From an uncultured Magnetospirillum sp. (GTDB taxonomy: Bacteria; Pseudomonadota; Alphaproteobacteria; Rhodospirillales; Magnetospirillaceae): a stretch of 64,000 nt of DNA. The stretch lies in contig NZ_CAINTR010000114.1 of assembly GCF_903853455.1 (NCBI RefSeq), positions 62,001 to 126,000 of the forward strand. Reading direction: 5' to 3'. Shown here piece by piece: positions 53,363 through 63,313 of the stretch. The translations under genes were made by a program, and so were the position numbers. Position 1 is the first letter of the stretch. Every line of letters starts with the position of its first letter. The notes beneath the pieces are model-generated. The model was not told the origin of the DNA. It did no database searches and saw nothing but the letters and a program-made list of their open reading frames with translations.

Positions 53363-54138
53363 ACCATCTTACGGCCATGGACCGGCGGGCGGTACTTGTC
53401 GCGCATGCCCTTGACGGTGAGCGAGGCCTCGAACATGTGCGGCGAGCAGGAATTGTCGGCGAACATATCCCAGTGGCAGGGAATGGCCACGGCCGGATCC
53501 ACCCGGCGCACCAGTTCCGCCGCCTCCCAATGGGACAGATTGGCATAGCCGCCGTTGATGGGCAGGCAGATGGCGTCGGGGAGATGCTTCAAGCCGGCCT
53601 CGGCCAACAGGTCGCACCAGGCGGTGTCGCCGGTGATCCACAACTTGGGGCCGCTTTCGGCCTGGATCATAAACCCCATATGGGTCAGGTCGCCGGCATC
53701 GGTGGGCAGGGCGAAGGTGCCGGTCAGGGACAGGTCATCCACTTCCGTCACCAGATTGGGCCATGTGACCTCCCGATCGGCTTCGGCGATGCCGGCATCC
53801 TCGAACACCACTTGGGTGTCGCCCGGCCCCAGGAAGCGTTTGATCCGCCCCGACCGGGCGCAATGGCACAGGGTCTCGGGGTCGGCATGGTCCTTGTGGG
53901 AATGGGTGCAGGCCAGCAGATCGGCCTCCAACACCTCGGGGGTCATGGGCAGCGGGACCTGACGGGCCATGTTGAGTCCCCGCCGGGACGGATTGCAGGA
54001 ATCCGACAGATACGGATCGACGGCGACGATGGTGCCGCCGGGCGACTTCACCATCCAGCCGTTCTGTCCCAGGAACCACAGCGCCAGCGTCCCCGTGGTC
54101 ACCCGAGTGCCGCGGATCTCATTCATCAACGCTTCCAT
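53347..54138 (-). CDS. MBL-fold metal-dependent hydrolase (UlaG-like)
   Basis: A 263-residue metallo-beta-lactamase-fold protein. The metal-binding motif THSHKDHAD (HXHXDH) lies near residue 81, WITGDTAW provides a later Asp ligand, and PCHWDMF the last His. The pattern resembles UlaG (L-ascorbate-6-phosphate lactonase) and related UPF0173 proteins. The ATG at 54138 has GGAGGAA upstream; the frame continues to 54399 across the divergent activator gene. The substrate is unknown. Confidence 0.85.
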   Translation of the reverse strand: MEALMNEIRGTRVTTGTLALWFLGQNGWMVKSPGGTIVAVDPYLSDSCNPSRRGLNMARQVPLPMTPEVLEADLLACTHSHKDHADPETLCHCARSGRIKRFLGPGDTQVVFEDAGIAEADREVTWPNLVTEVDDLSLTGTFALPTDAGDLTHMGFMIQAESGPKLWITGDTAWCDLLAEAGLKHLPDAICLPINGGYANLSHWEAAELVRRVDPAVAIPCHWDMFADNSCSPHMFEASLTVKGMRDKYRPPVHGRKMVIERG

Positions 54139-54247
54139 GGTTCCTCCGTCACCGCCCCCCGCCTCACTATCCGGCGGATCGCAGCCGGTGCCAAGCGCGG
54201 CGATGGTGGTTATTGACCCGATGACCGATACCGCAAACAATGCAGCC

Positions 54248-55679
<1,432 letters not shown>

Positions 55680-55687
<8 letters not shown>

Positions 55688-57021
55688 GATGGCGACCTAC
55701 GCCGATCCCCGCCCCTCCTCGGCCTACGACTTCGCCGGCGGCAGCGAAACCGATGCCGGCAGCGCCCAGGAAACCGCCTGGATCGAGGTCATTCGCAAGA
55801 TGGAGGAGGTCTATTCCGACCTCATCCAATACGAAGTCGAATTGGAAGAAAAGAACACCGCCCTGGAAGAAGCTCAGCGCTTCATCAATTCGGTGCTGTC
55901 GGCGGTGTCGGACATTCTTATCGTCTGCGACCAGCGGGGGCATATCCAGCAGGTCAATCTGGCCTTCCTTCAACTGACCGGCTTTGCCGAGGCCGACCTG
56001 CTCAACCTCGCCCTGGAAGAACTGCTGTCCGACGACGCCCCCGAGCTGCGGCTGTACAGCTGGATCGACGCCGGAGCCGGCGGTGATCGCGAGGTGCGGT
56101 TCCGCTCCGCCGAGGGTGGCCTCACCGATCCGGTGGCGCTCAATTGCGCCACCCGGCTCGACCATCGCGGCCTGCCCGCCGGCATCGTCCTGACCGGGCG
56201 GCCGGTCGGCGAGTTGCGCCGCGCCTACGAGGCGCTGAAGCAGGCGCAGGCGCAACTGGTGCAGCAGGAGAAGATGGCGTCGCTGGGCCGCCTGATCGCC
56301 GGGGTCGCCCACGAGCTGAACAATCCCATCAGCTTCGTCTATGGCAACGTCCACGCCCTGTCCAAATACTCGGAACGGATCGGCGCCTATCTCGACGCTA
56401 TCCATGGCGGCTGCGGCGAGGCCGAGCGGGAGGAACTGCGCCGGTCCTTGCGCATCGACGAAACCCTGTCCGATCTGCCGCCCCTGATCGACGGCACCGC
56501 CGAGGGCGCCCAACGGGTCGCCGACATCGTCCGCAGCCTCAAGCGTCTATCGTTTTCCAGCTCGGGCGGTCCCGAGATCTTCGATCTGGCCGAGGTGGTG
56601 AGCAAGGCGGTGCAGTGGTCGGCCTCGGGCAGTCGCGGCGGCGCGGCCGTGGGAGTCGAACTCGCGGACAAACTGCCGGTCCGCGGCAATGCCGGCCAAT
56701 TGCACCAAGTCGTCGTCAACCTGGTGCAGAACGCCCTGGACGCCGTCGCCGGCCGTGCCGGTGCCCATGTCTCCATCACCGGCACCGTCTTTGCCGGCGA
56801 AGTGGTCGTCACCGTCGAGGATAACGGCCCCGGCATTTCCGACGCCATCCTGACCAAGGTGTTCGACCCGTTCTTCACCACCAAGCCGGTGGGCAAGGGG
56901 TACCGGCCTCGGCCTGTGGATCTCCTACGGCATCGTCCGCGACCACGGCGGCGCGCTGGATGCCGCCAACCGCCCGAGCGGCGGCGCCCGCTTCACCATG
57001 AGGCTCCCCGCCGCCGCCTAA
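55680..57021 (+). pseudogene. HoxJ/HupT-like PAS histidine kinase with +1 frameshift
   Basis: A soluble kinase of about 446 residues if repaired. A helical N-terminus, PAS domain (about 65-175), HisKA with the His in GVAHELNNPISFVYGN (a HoxJ/HupT hallmark), N box NLVQNALDA and G1 box DNGPGISDA are intact. At 56897-56900 the run AAGGGG has one G too many: removing it restores [19 protein letters not shown] and a stop at 57019-57021. As given, the frame leaves the G2 box and runs antisense through cysA to 58184. The G2 box and last 45 residues are lost, so the product should not bind ATP properly. Homopolymer error or a real mutation are both possible. Confidence 0.88.
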
Positions 57022-58061
57022 GCCACGTCTCCCACGAACACCCGCGCCTTCCTGAGGAAGACCGAGACCTCCAGCCCACGGCGGAGGTTCAACCGGTCGC
57101 GCTGGTCGCGCGTCACCTCGGCCTCCAGCACCGTGCCGTCGGACAACGCCAGTTCGGCCCGCACCAGCGGCCCCAGCACCGTCACCTGACGGATGGTGGC
57201 CTGCGGCAAGTCGGGCGACAGTTCCAGCAATTCCACGTCGTGGGGACGCACGAAGGCGACGCCGCCGCCATCGACGGTGCCACCCCCCACATGCAACCCG
57301 CCCACCACGGCGCTGCCGCCGCTGACCGAGCAGGGCACCGCGTTGACGTTGCCCAGGAAGCGGTAGACGAACGGCGTCGCCGGGCTGTCGTAGATCTCCG
57401 ACGGCGAGCCGATCTGCTCGATCCGCCCCTTGTTCATCACCACCACCTCGTCGGCCACTTCCAGCGCCTCTTCCTGGTCATGGGTAACGAAGACGCCGGT
57501 AAGACCCATTTCGTCGTGCAGATGCCGCAGCCAACGGCGCAGGTCCTTGCGCACCTGGGCGTCGAGGGCGCCGAACGGTTCGTCCAGCAGCAGCAGCCGG
57601 GGCTCCACCGCCAGGGCGCGGGCCAAGGCGACGCGCTGGCGCTGGCCGCCCGACAGCTGGCTGGGGTAACGGCCGGCCAAGCCGCCCAACTGAACCAGAT
57701 CGAGCAGGGTCTCGACCCGCTCGGTGATGACGGCCTTGCTGGGACGGTGGGGACCCTTGCGCACCTTGAGGCCGAAGGCGATGTTCTCGGCAACGCTCAT
57801 ATGGCGGAACAGGGCATAGTGCTGAAATACGAAGCCGACCCGGCGATCACGGGTTCCCAACCCGGTGGCATCGACGCCATCCAGACGGATACGGCCGCTG
57901 TCGGGCTGTTCCAGTCCGGCCAGGATGCGCAACAACGTCGTCTTGCCGGACCCGGACGGCCCCAGCAACGCCACCAGCTTTCCCTTGTTCACCCGCAGCG
58001 AGACCCGATCAAGGGCCGCGAAGGTGCCGAAATGCTTGGAGACGTCCTCAACCTCGATCAT
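57018..58061 (-). CDS. cysA: Sulfate/thiosulfate ABC transporter ATPase (CysA-like)
   Basis: A 347-residue ABC ATPase. Walker [10 protein letters not shown] near residue 36, QYALF-type Q-loop (here [10 protein letters not shown]), signature LSGGQRQRV, Walker [13 protein letters not shown] and FVTHDQEEA are followed by a TOBE-like C-terminal domain. [12 protein letters not shown] and KRWLR-type features ([11 protein letters not shown]) match CysA more than PotA or ModC. No CysT, CysW or binding protein is adjacent. The ATG at 58061 is chosen; it converges on the kinase pseudogene with a 4-base overlap. Confidence 0.87.
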   Translation of the reverse strand: MIEVEDVSKHFGTFAALDRVSLRVNKGKLVALLGPSGSGKTTLLRILAGLEQPDSGRIRLDGVDATGLGTRDRRVGFVFQHYALFRHMSVAENIAFGLKVRKGPHRPSKAVITERVETLLDLVQLGGLAGRYPSQLSGGQRQRVALARALAVEPRLLLLDEPFGALDAQVRKDLRRWLRHLHDEMGLTGVFVTHDQEEALEVADEVVVMNKGRIEQIGSPSEIYDSPATPFVYRFLGNVNAVPCSVSGGSAVVGGLHVGGGTVDGGGVAFVRPHDVELLELSPDLPQATIRQVTVLGPLVRAELALSDGTVLEAEVTRDQRDRLNLRRGLEVSVFLRKARVFVGDVA

Positions 58062-58104
58062 CCCGCTCTCCCGACCCGCACGGGTCCTTGGTGTGACGGA
58101 AACA

Positions 58105-58132
58105 AACCTAGCAGAGTCCAATTCCACGTCAA
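58105..58132 (-). promoter_or_regulatory. Possible promoter for cysA
   Basis: On the minus strand TTGACG and TAGGTT with a 16-base spacer, about 45 bases upstream of the cysA start. The adjacent AT-rich stretch 58131-58160 may hold the opposite promoter for the DUF1800 gene. Confidence 0.35.
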
Positions 58133-58242
58133 TCTATATCTCTATATAATGAATAGACTGTTGCTGCCGAATTGCGTGCCATAATGTTGTCTGGATTGGG
58201 GTTCACCGTGATACTTGAACCCCGACCACGGAAGGGCTTGGC

Positions 58243-59823
58243 ATGGTTACCCCCATCGATCCGACAGTCATGGTCTCGGCCCTGTCCCGGGCCGGCTATG
58301 GTCCCCGACCCGGAGAGGCCGCCGAAATCGCTGTTCGGGGCTTCGGCGCCTGGGTCGAGCAGCAGTTGTACCCCAAGGACGACCCCGAGGTGGAAACCCG
58401 GCTGACTGCCCTGCGGTTGCGCATCAAATACGGCGCCGCGCCGGATGGAGCCTGGGCGGCGGTGGACGAGGCGCGGCCGCTGGACCTGCTGGATCGGCCC
58501 ATGGAGGCCCTGTGGCCGTTGGCCGATGGCAAGACCAAGATGAACGGTGCCGAGCGCCACCGGCCGCGCGACGAGGTCGTCGCCGCCACCCTGGTGCGGG
58601 CGGTGCATTCGCGCTGGCAGTTGCGCGAGGTTCTGGCCGGCTTCTGGCACGACCATTTCAACGTCGATTTCTTCCAGTCCGATACCCTGGCGACGACCCT
58701 GCCGGTCTATGACCGCGCGGTGATCCGCCCCCATTGCCTGGGCAATTTCCGCAAGATGCTGGAGGCGGTGGCCACCAGCACCGCCATGCTGCTCTATCTG
58801 TCCAACCGTTCGTCGCGGGCCGGTGCCGCCAACGAGAATTACGGCCGCGAGCTGTTCGAACTGCACACGCTCGGGCGCGACGCCTATCTCAACGACCGTT
58901 ACGACCGCTGGCGCGACGTGCCCGGCGCCAAGGACGGCAAGCCCCAGGGCTATATCGACCAGGACGTCTACGAGGCGGCGCGGGCCTTCACCGGCTGGAC
59001 CATCGAGGACGGCGCCGGCGTGGACGGCAAGCGCCGGCTGCCCGAGACCGGACGCTTCACCTATGTGGAATCCTGGCACGACGGCTATCAGAAGCGGGTG
59101 CTGGCCACCGAGTTCGCCCCCTTCGCCGCTCCCCAGGCCGATGGCCGTCAGGTGCTGGATCTGGTGGCGGCCCACCCTGCCACCGCCCGCCATCTCTCGG
59201 CTAAGCTGGTCCACCGTCTGGTGGGCGAGCAACCGGACAAGCTGGTCGCTGCCGCCACCGCCGAGTGGCGCAAATCCGCCGACGCCCCCGACCAGATCGC
59301 CCGGGTGGTGCGGCTGATCCTGCTGTCGCCCGACTTCATGGCCGCCAAGGGCCGCCGGCTGCGCCGCCCCCTGGCCCTGGCCGCCGCCTTCGCCCGCGCC
59401 ACCGGCATCGATCTCGCCCCCAGCGAGGGGCTGGTCAACGCCATCGCCGCCTGCGGCCAGCGGCTGTTCGGCTGGCCCACCCCCACCGGCCTGCCCGACG
59501 AGGATGCCGCCTTTCTCGGCACCCAGGCCATGCGCGGCCGCTGGGCCTTGCTGCTGGGGCTGGCGGAGAACTGGTGGGGCACCGGCCTGCCCGCCGCGCC
59601 CGCCGCCCTGCGCGGCACGCCGCCCACTCCTCACACCGCCGTGGCGGTCTGGCTGGAGGCGCTGGGCATGGCCGACCGTCCCGACGTGGCCATGGCGGTG
59701 CTGACCGGCCTGGGCTGGCCACCCGATCAGGTGCTGGGACTCCCCGCCGCGCCCGACACCGAACGCAAGCTCGCCCGGATCGCCGCCCTGTGCGCCATGG
59801 CGCCCGCCTTCCAGGGGGCCTGA
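58243..59823 (+). CDS. DUF1800 family protein
   Basis: A 526-residue protein of the DUF1800 family. LSRAGYGPRPGEA near the start, FWHDHFNVD, NENYGRELFELHTLG and ARAFTGWTI are the family's conserved motifs. Family members are nearly always encoded next to a DUF1501 protein, as here (2-base gap). No signal peptide is visible, although many relatives are exported. Function is unknown; a link to cell-surface or extracellular processes has been suggested from context in other bacteria. Confidence 0.92.
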   Translation: MVTPIDPTVMVSALSRAGYGPRPGEAAEIAVRGFGAWVEQQLYPKDDPEVETRLTALRLRIKYGAAPDGAWAAVDEARPLDLLDRPMEALWPLADGKTKMNGAERHRPRDEVVAATLVRAVHSRWQLREVLAGFWHDHFNVDFFQSDTLATTLPVYDRAVIRPHCLGNFRKMLEAVATSTAMLLYLSNRSSRAGAANENYGRELFELHTLGRDAYLNDRYDRWRDVPGAKDGKPQGYIDQDVYEAARAFTGWTIEDGAGVDGKRRLPETGRFTYVESWHDGYQKRVLATEFAPFAAPQADGRQVLDLVAAHPATARHLSAKLVHRLVGEQPDKLVAAATAEWRKSADAPDQIARVVRLILLSPDFMAAKGRRLRRPLALAAAFARATGIDLAPSEGLVNAIAACGQRLFGWPTPTGLPDEDAAFLGTQAMRGRWALLLGLAENWWGTGLPAAPAALRGTPPTPHTAVAVWLEALGMADRPDVAMAVLTGLGWPPDQVLGLPAAPDTERKLARIAALCAMAPAFQGA

Positions 59824-59825
59824 TC

Positions 59826-61070
59826 ATGATGACCTTCAACCGCCGTGACGCCCTTCGCCTCGGCCTCGCCAGCCTCGCCCTGCCCGGCCTGTCGGGATTG
59901 GCCTTCGCCGGAACCGGCGCCGAGCCGCCCCTGCTGCTTGTGCTGCTCCATCTTCGCGGCGGCTGCGACGGCCTCAATCTGGTCTCGCCCGCCACCGATC
60001 CCGACTTTGTCGCGGCGCGAGCCTCGGATCTGCGGGTGGGCGAGGACGGCTTCGCCCTGGCCAACGGCGCCGCCCCCGGCATCGAGTTCCGCCTGCATGC
60101 CGCCGCTCCCGCCCTGGCCGAGCTCTATGCCGCCCGGCAGTTGGCGGTGGTCCACGCCGCCGGCCTCACCGCCGGCAACCGCAGCCATTTCGTCGCCATC
60201 GATATGATGGATCGCGGCATCGCCGATACCGCCGCCCTGCTGCGGACCGAGACCGGCTGGCTGGCCCGTTGCGGCCGCGCCCAGGCGGGCGGAGCGGTGG
60301 CCAATGTCTCGGCCGCCGCCACCCCCGGCGGCGAATTTCACGGTCTTGCCTCGGCGCTGGCGCTGCCCGACCTGTCGGGCGGAGCGATGCCGGCGGGCGG
60401 ACCGCAGGCGGCTTTGGTGCTGGCCAATCTTTACGGCGCCGGCACCGGCGCGGTGGCCGATGCCGGGCGGGAGGCGCTGGCGGCGCTGACCATCATCGAC
60501 CGCAAACTGACCCGCGACGGGGCGGGCAAGGTAGTGGCCTATGCCCCCGAGGGTAAGGCCAATTACGCCGCCGCCGGCGAACTGGCCCGGCCGCTTCAGG
60601 TGCTGGCCCAACTGGTCAAGATGGAAGTGGGACTGACCACCGCCACCCTGGATCTCGGCGGCTGGGACACCCACGAGAACCAGCCGGGACGGCTGCGGGG
60701 ACAGGTGGCCAAGCTGTCGGCCGGATTGGGCGCCCTGTGGGAGGACCTCTCCCGCTGGCAGGGCCGCATGGCGGTGGTGGTGACGAGCGAATTCGGCCGC
60801 CGCCTGCGTTCCAACAAGAGCAACGGCACCGATCACGGCCGGGGCGGCATCGCCCTGGTGCTGGGCGGAACCGTCCAAGGCGGCCGCATGGCCGGAGGCT
60901 GGCCCGGCCTCGCCACCGACCAACTGGACGAGCATGTGGATCTGGCGGTGGTCAACGACTATCGCCAGATCATGACCGAGGTTCTGACCGCCGCCGATGG
61001 CCGCGCGCCGGCCGCGTCGGTGTTCCCCGGCTTTACCCCCAGGGCGCCGCTCGGCCTGTTCCGCGGTTGA
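59826..61070 (+). CDS. DUF1501 family protein with Tat signal
   Basis: A 414-residue DUF1501 protein. Residues 3-30 form a twin-arginine signal (FNRRDALRLGLASLALPG), so the protein should be exported folded. LVLLHLRGGCDGLN, HAAGLTAGNRSHF and TSEFGRRLRSN-type motifs, plus a His in GTDHGRGG, resemble the alkaline phosphatase/sulfatase fold. Metal-dependent hydrolase activity is an inference from that fold. It is translationally linked to the DUF1800 gene. No other gene appears to belong to the operon. Confidence 0.92.
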   Translation: MMTFNRRDALRLGLASLALPGLSGLAFAGTGAEPPLLLVLLHLRGGCDGLNLVSPATDPDFVAARASDLRVGEDGFALANGAAPGIEFRLHAAAPALAELYAARQLAVVHAAGLTAGNRSHFVAIDMMDRGIADTAALLRTETGWLARCGRAQAGGAVANVSAAATPGGEFHGLASALALPDLSGGAMPAGGPQAALVLANLYGAGTGAVADAGREALAALTIIDRKLTRDGAGKVVAYAPEGKANYAAAGELARPLQVLAQLVKMEVGLTTATLDLGGWDTHENQPGRLRGQVAKLSAGLGALWEDLSRWQGRMAVVVTSEFGRRLRSNKSNGTDHGRGGIALVLGGTVQGGRMAGGWPGLATDQLDEHVDLAVVNDYRQIMTEVLTAADGRAPAASVFPGFTPRAPLGLFRG

Positions 61071-61122
61071 GGGAACCAGCCCAAGCACTGGACTGTTGCA
61101 ATTATCATCGCGCCGTTTTTGA

Positions 61123-61142
61123 TCCAGCCTGAAGAGGCTGGA
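61123..61142 (+). terminator. Weak hairpin after the DUF1501 gene
   Basis: TCCAGCCT/AGGCTGGA with GAAG loop, 52 bases after the stop. It lacks a following T-run, so termination is tentative. Confidence 0.4.
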
Positions 61143-61179
61143 CCGGCAATTATTGGATTATCCCTGTAGTCAATAAATA

Positions 61180-61236
61180 AACAAGGCAGAGCATTCCGAA
61201 GACGACACCCGGAAACGGCCTTGTTGATTTCGGAAT
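61180..61236. repeat. Interleaved inverted repeats before the recombinase gene
   Basis: Two perfect 8-base inverted pairs overlap in the order a-b-a'-b': AACAAGGC (61180) with GCCTTGTT (61218), and ATTCCGAA (61193) with TTCGGAAT (61229). They end 5 bases before the recombinase GTG. This could be a recombination site, a pseudoknot-forming leader or regulator sites. Confidence 0.45.
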
Positions 61237-61241
61237 AAGCG

Positions 61242-61938
61242 GTGAATAAGGCGGGGGGAAATAATTCAAGTGATGAAATGACTCTGTCCCTTGCCTGTGT
61301 GATCGAGCGTTTTCTCGACCACTGCCGAATCGCCAAGCGTCTGTCCGCCAATACCCGGCGACTGCGAGCTTACGAAACCGATCTGGCCGATTTCCTTTCC
61401 CATATGGGCAAGGAGACGGTCGTCACGGCCATCGACCGGGACCGCCTGCGGCACTATGCCCGCACCCTCTTCGATGGGAAGGGCCTGAAGGAGACCACGG
61501 TGAAGCGGCGCATGGCGGCGCTGAAGGTCATGTTCCGCTGGCTGGAGCGGGACGAGGTCATCGACCTCAGTCCGTTCCATCGCCTCGACCTGTCCATCCG
61601 CCTGCCCCGCCGCCTGCCCCGCGCCCTCAGCATGGACGAGATGCGCCGCCTGCTGCATGCCGCCGAGCGGGACATGGCCCTTGGCCATGACAACCTGCTG
61701 ATGCATTTCGCCATCGTCTGCCTGTTCGTCACCGGCCTGCGGGTGGGCGAGTTGACCGGTGTCGGCCTGGCGGAGGTCGATCCGATGGAAGCCTCCATCC
61801 TGGTGCGCGGCAAGGGTAACCGGGAACGCCGGGTCTTCCTGACCGGTCAGGATGCCGTCCTGACCCTGAAGGCCTATCTTGCCGCGCGGACCGGAACCAG
61901 GACCGCCTCCGACCGCTTTCTGATCTCCGGCAACGGCG
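61242..61938 (+). pseudogene. Truncated tyrosine recombinase
   Basis: The N-terminal two-thirds of a XerC/D-like tyrosine recombinase (start GTG 61242 or ATG 61278). The core-binding domain covers about residues 15-110 (SANTRRLRAYETDLADFLSH, TVKRRMAALKVMFRWLERD). The catalytic domain begins with LSMDEMRRLLH and has the first Arg in TGLRVGELTG and the Lys in GKGNRERRV. At about 61935-61942 homology stops and the sequence becomes the reverse complement of a LysR gene. The HXLRH box and nucleophilic Tyr are lost, so it cannot recombine DNA. The open frame continues to 62105 only as antisense of lysR. Confidence 0.85.
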
Positions 61939-62122
61939 ACGCGGTCAGGCGCAGCGTGCGGGTGGTGCGGTCGAACAGGCGAACGCCCAGCACCGCCTCC
62001 AATTGCTTGATCAGCACGCTGACGGCGGACTGGGTGACGTGCATGCGCTCGGCCGCCCGCGTCAGGCTGCCCAGTTGGGCGGTCAGCAGAAAGGCCTGCA
62101 CCTGACGCAGCGTCACATTCAT
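61938..62122 (-). pseudogene. Truncated LysR-type regulator
   Basis: The first 61 residues are a LysR winged helix: MNVTLRQVQAFL, LGSLTRAAERMHVTQSAVSV and LGVRLFDRTTRTLRLTA. After RLTA, where linker helix and effector domain should follow, the frame enters recombinase sequence and ends at 61874. About 240 residues are missing. The remaining start faces the amidohydrolase gene, the standard divergent arrangement for a LysR regulator and its target. The fragment might still bind DNA but could not sense an effector. Confidence 0.87.
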
Positions 62123-62133
62123 TCTAGAATCTC

Positions 62134-62156
62134 ATGAATCGATAATATTTATTCAT
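62134..62156. promoter_or_regulatory. LysR-type operator (T-N11-A palindrome)
   Basis: ATGAAT and ATTCAT arms separated by exactly 11 bases, giving the T-N11-A core of LysR boxes, 12 bases from the truncated lysR start and 92 bases before the amidohydrolase start. The surrounding AT-rich DNA likely holds both promoters. Confidence 0.6.
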
Positions 62157-62247
62157 TTTACGAATATCCCTTGGCGTTCCTAAGATCAAGCAATGGTGCC
62201 GTCCACCCATGCCTGACGGCGAAAAGCCAATCACGGGAGGAATGCCG

Positions 62248-63234
62248 ATGAGTGCCGTAATCGACGTGCATACCCACATGCTGAACAAGACCTGGCTGTC
62301 GCTGCTGCGTCAGCACGGCGGACCGCGCTACAGCGTCGAGCCGGTGGGCGCCCTTGCCGATGTCATCCACATGGACGGCGCGCCGTTCATGACGCCGTTG
62401 CCCGAGATGTTCGACTACGACCTGCGCATCAAGAACATGAACAAGGCCAAGGTGGACATGGCCATCATCTCGCTCACCTGTCCCAACGTCTATTGGGGCG
62501 GCGCCGAGGTCAGCCTGGAAGCCGCCAAGATCATGAACGACGATCTGGCGGCCGCCCAATGCACCTATCCCGACCGCATCCGCTGGTTCGCCTCGCTGCC
62601 TTGGCAATACCCAGTCGTGGCGATCGCCGAACTGGCGCGGGCCCAGGCGGCGGGGGCGGCCGGCGTGGTGGTGCTGGGCAACATCGCCGGCAAGTCGTTG
62701 ACCGATCCCGACTTCGCCACGATCTGGCAGGCCATCGATGAAAGCGGACTGCCGGTGTTCGTGCATCCGACCGCACCGCCCGGTGTCAGCCAGATGGATG
62801 CCGCCACCCACAATCTGGTGCCGCCGGTGGGATTCCTGTTCGACACCTCCATGGCGATCGCGCGCTGCATCTATGACGGCTTTTTCGACCGTTACCCCAA
62901 CATCAAGATGATCGCCGGCCATGGCGGCGGCGCCTTGCCCTTCATCGTCGGCCGCCTCGACATCTGCCACGAGCGCATCCCCAGCTGCGGCGCCCACACC
63001 AAGGACCGCCCCAGCAATTACATGCGCCGCATCTACGTCGATTCGGTGGTGTTCCGCCAGGACGCCTTGCAGATGTGCGTCGATGTCTGCGGTCCCGAAA
63101 ACGTGTTGTACGGGTCCGATTATCCCCACAATATCGGCGACATGATCGGCTGCCTGGGCCGCGTCGACGCCTTGGGCGGCGAGACCCGGCATCTGGTGCG
63201 TGGCCGCAACGCGGAGCGCATCTTCAAGCTGTAG
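62248..63234 (+). CDS. Amidohydrolase 2 family protein (ACMSD-like)
   Basis: A 328-residue metal-dependent hydrolase or decarboxylase of PF04909. The N-terminal IDVHTHM carries the HXH metal pair; VFVHPTAPPG, KMIAGHGGGALPF and YGSDYPHNIGD supply later His and Asp ligands. The pattern resembles aminocarboxymuconate-semialdehyde decarboxylase and gamma-resorcylate decarboxylase relatives. ATG 62248 lies 7 bases after GGGAGG; ATGs at 62242 and 62209 are less well placed. It is followed by an ACS-family transporter, so uptake and breakdown of an organic acid is a reasonable joint role. Confidence 0.88.
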   Translation: MSAVIDVHTHMLNKTWLSLLRQHGGPRYSVEPVGALADVIHMDGAPFMTPLPEMFDYDLRIKNMNKAKVDMAIISLTCPNVYWGGAEVSLEAAKIMNDDLAAAQCTYPDRIRWFASLPWQYPVVAIAELARAQAAGAAGVVVLGNIAGKSLTDPDFATIWQAIDESGLPVFVHPTAPPGVSQMDAATHNLVPPVGFLFDTSMAIARCIYDGFFDRYPNIKMIAGHGGGALPFIVGRLDICHERIPSCGAHTKDRPSNYMRRIYVDSVVFRQDALQMCVDVCGPENVLYGSDYPHNIGDMIGCLGRVDALGGETRHLVRGRNAERIFKL

Positions 63235-63254
63235 AACAAGAAGACCGAGACCAA

Positions 63255-63277
63255 GCCCTCCCGAAAAAGAGGAGGGC
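63255..63277 (+). other. Intra-operon hairpin
   Basis: GCCCTCC/GGAGGGC arms with a 9-base A-rich loop between the amidohydrolase and transporter genes. It may stabilise the upstream message; no T-run follows. Confidence 0.4.
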
Positions 63278-63313
63278 GTCTCACGGGAAGCGCGTCCTCG
63301 GGAGGGAAACGTC

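Noticed and set aside
56901-58184. Extension of the HoxJ-like kinase by 400 residues
   Set aside because: The extension is antisense of cysA with no domain; a one-base frameshift explains it.
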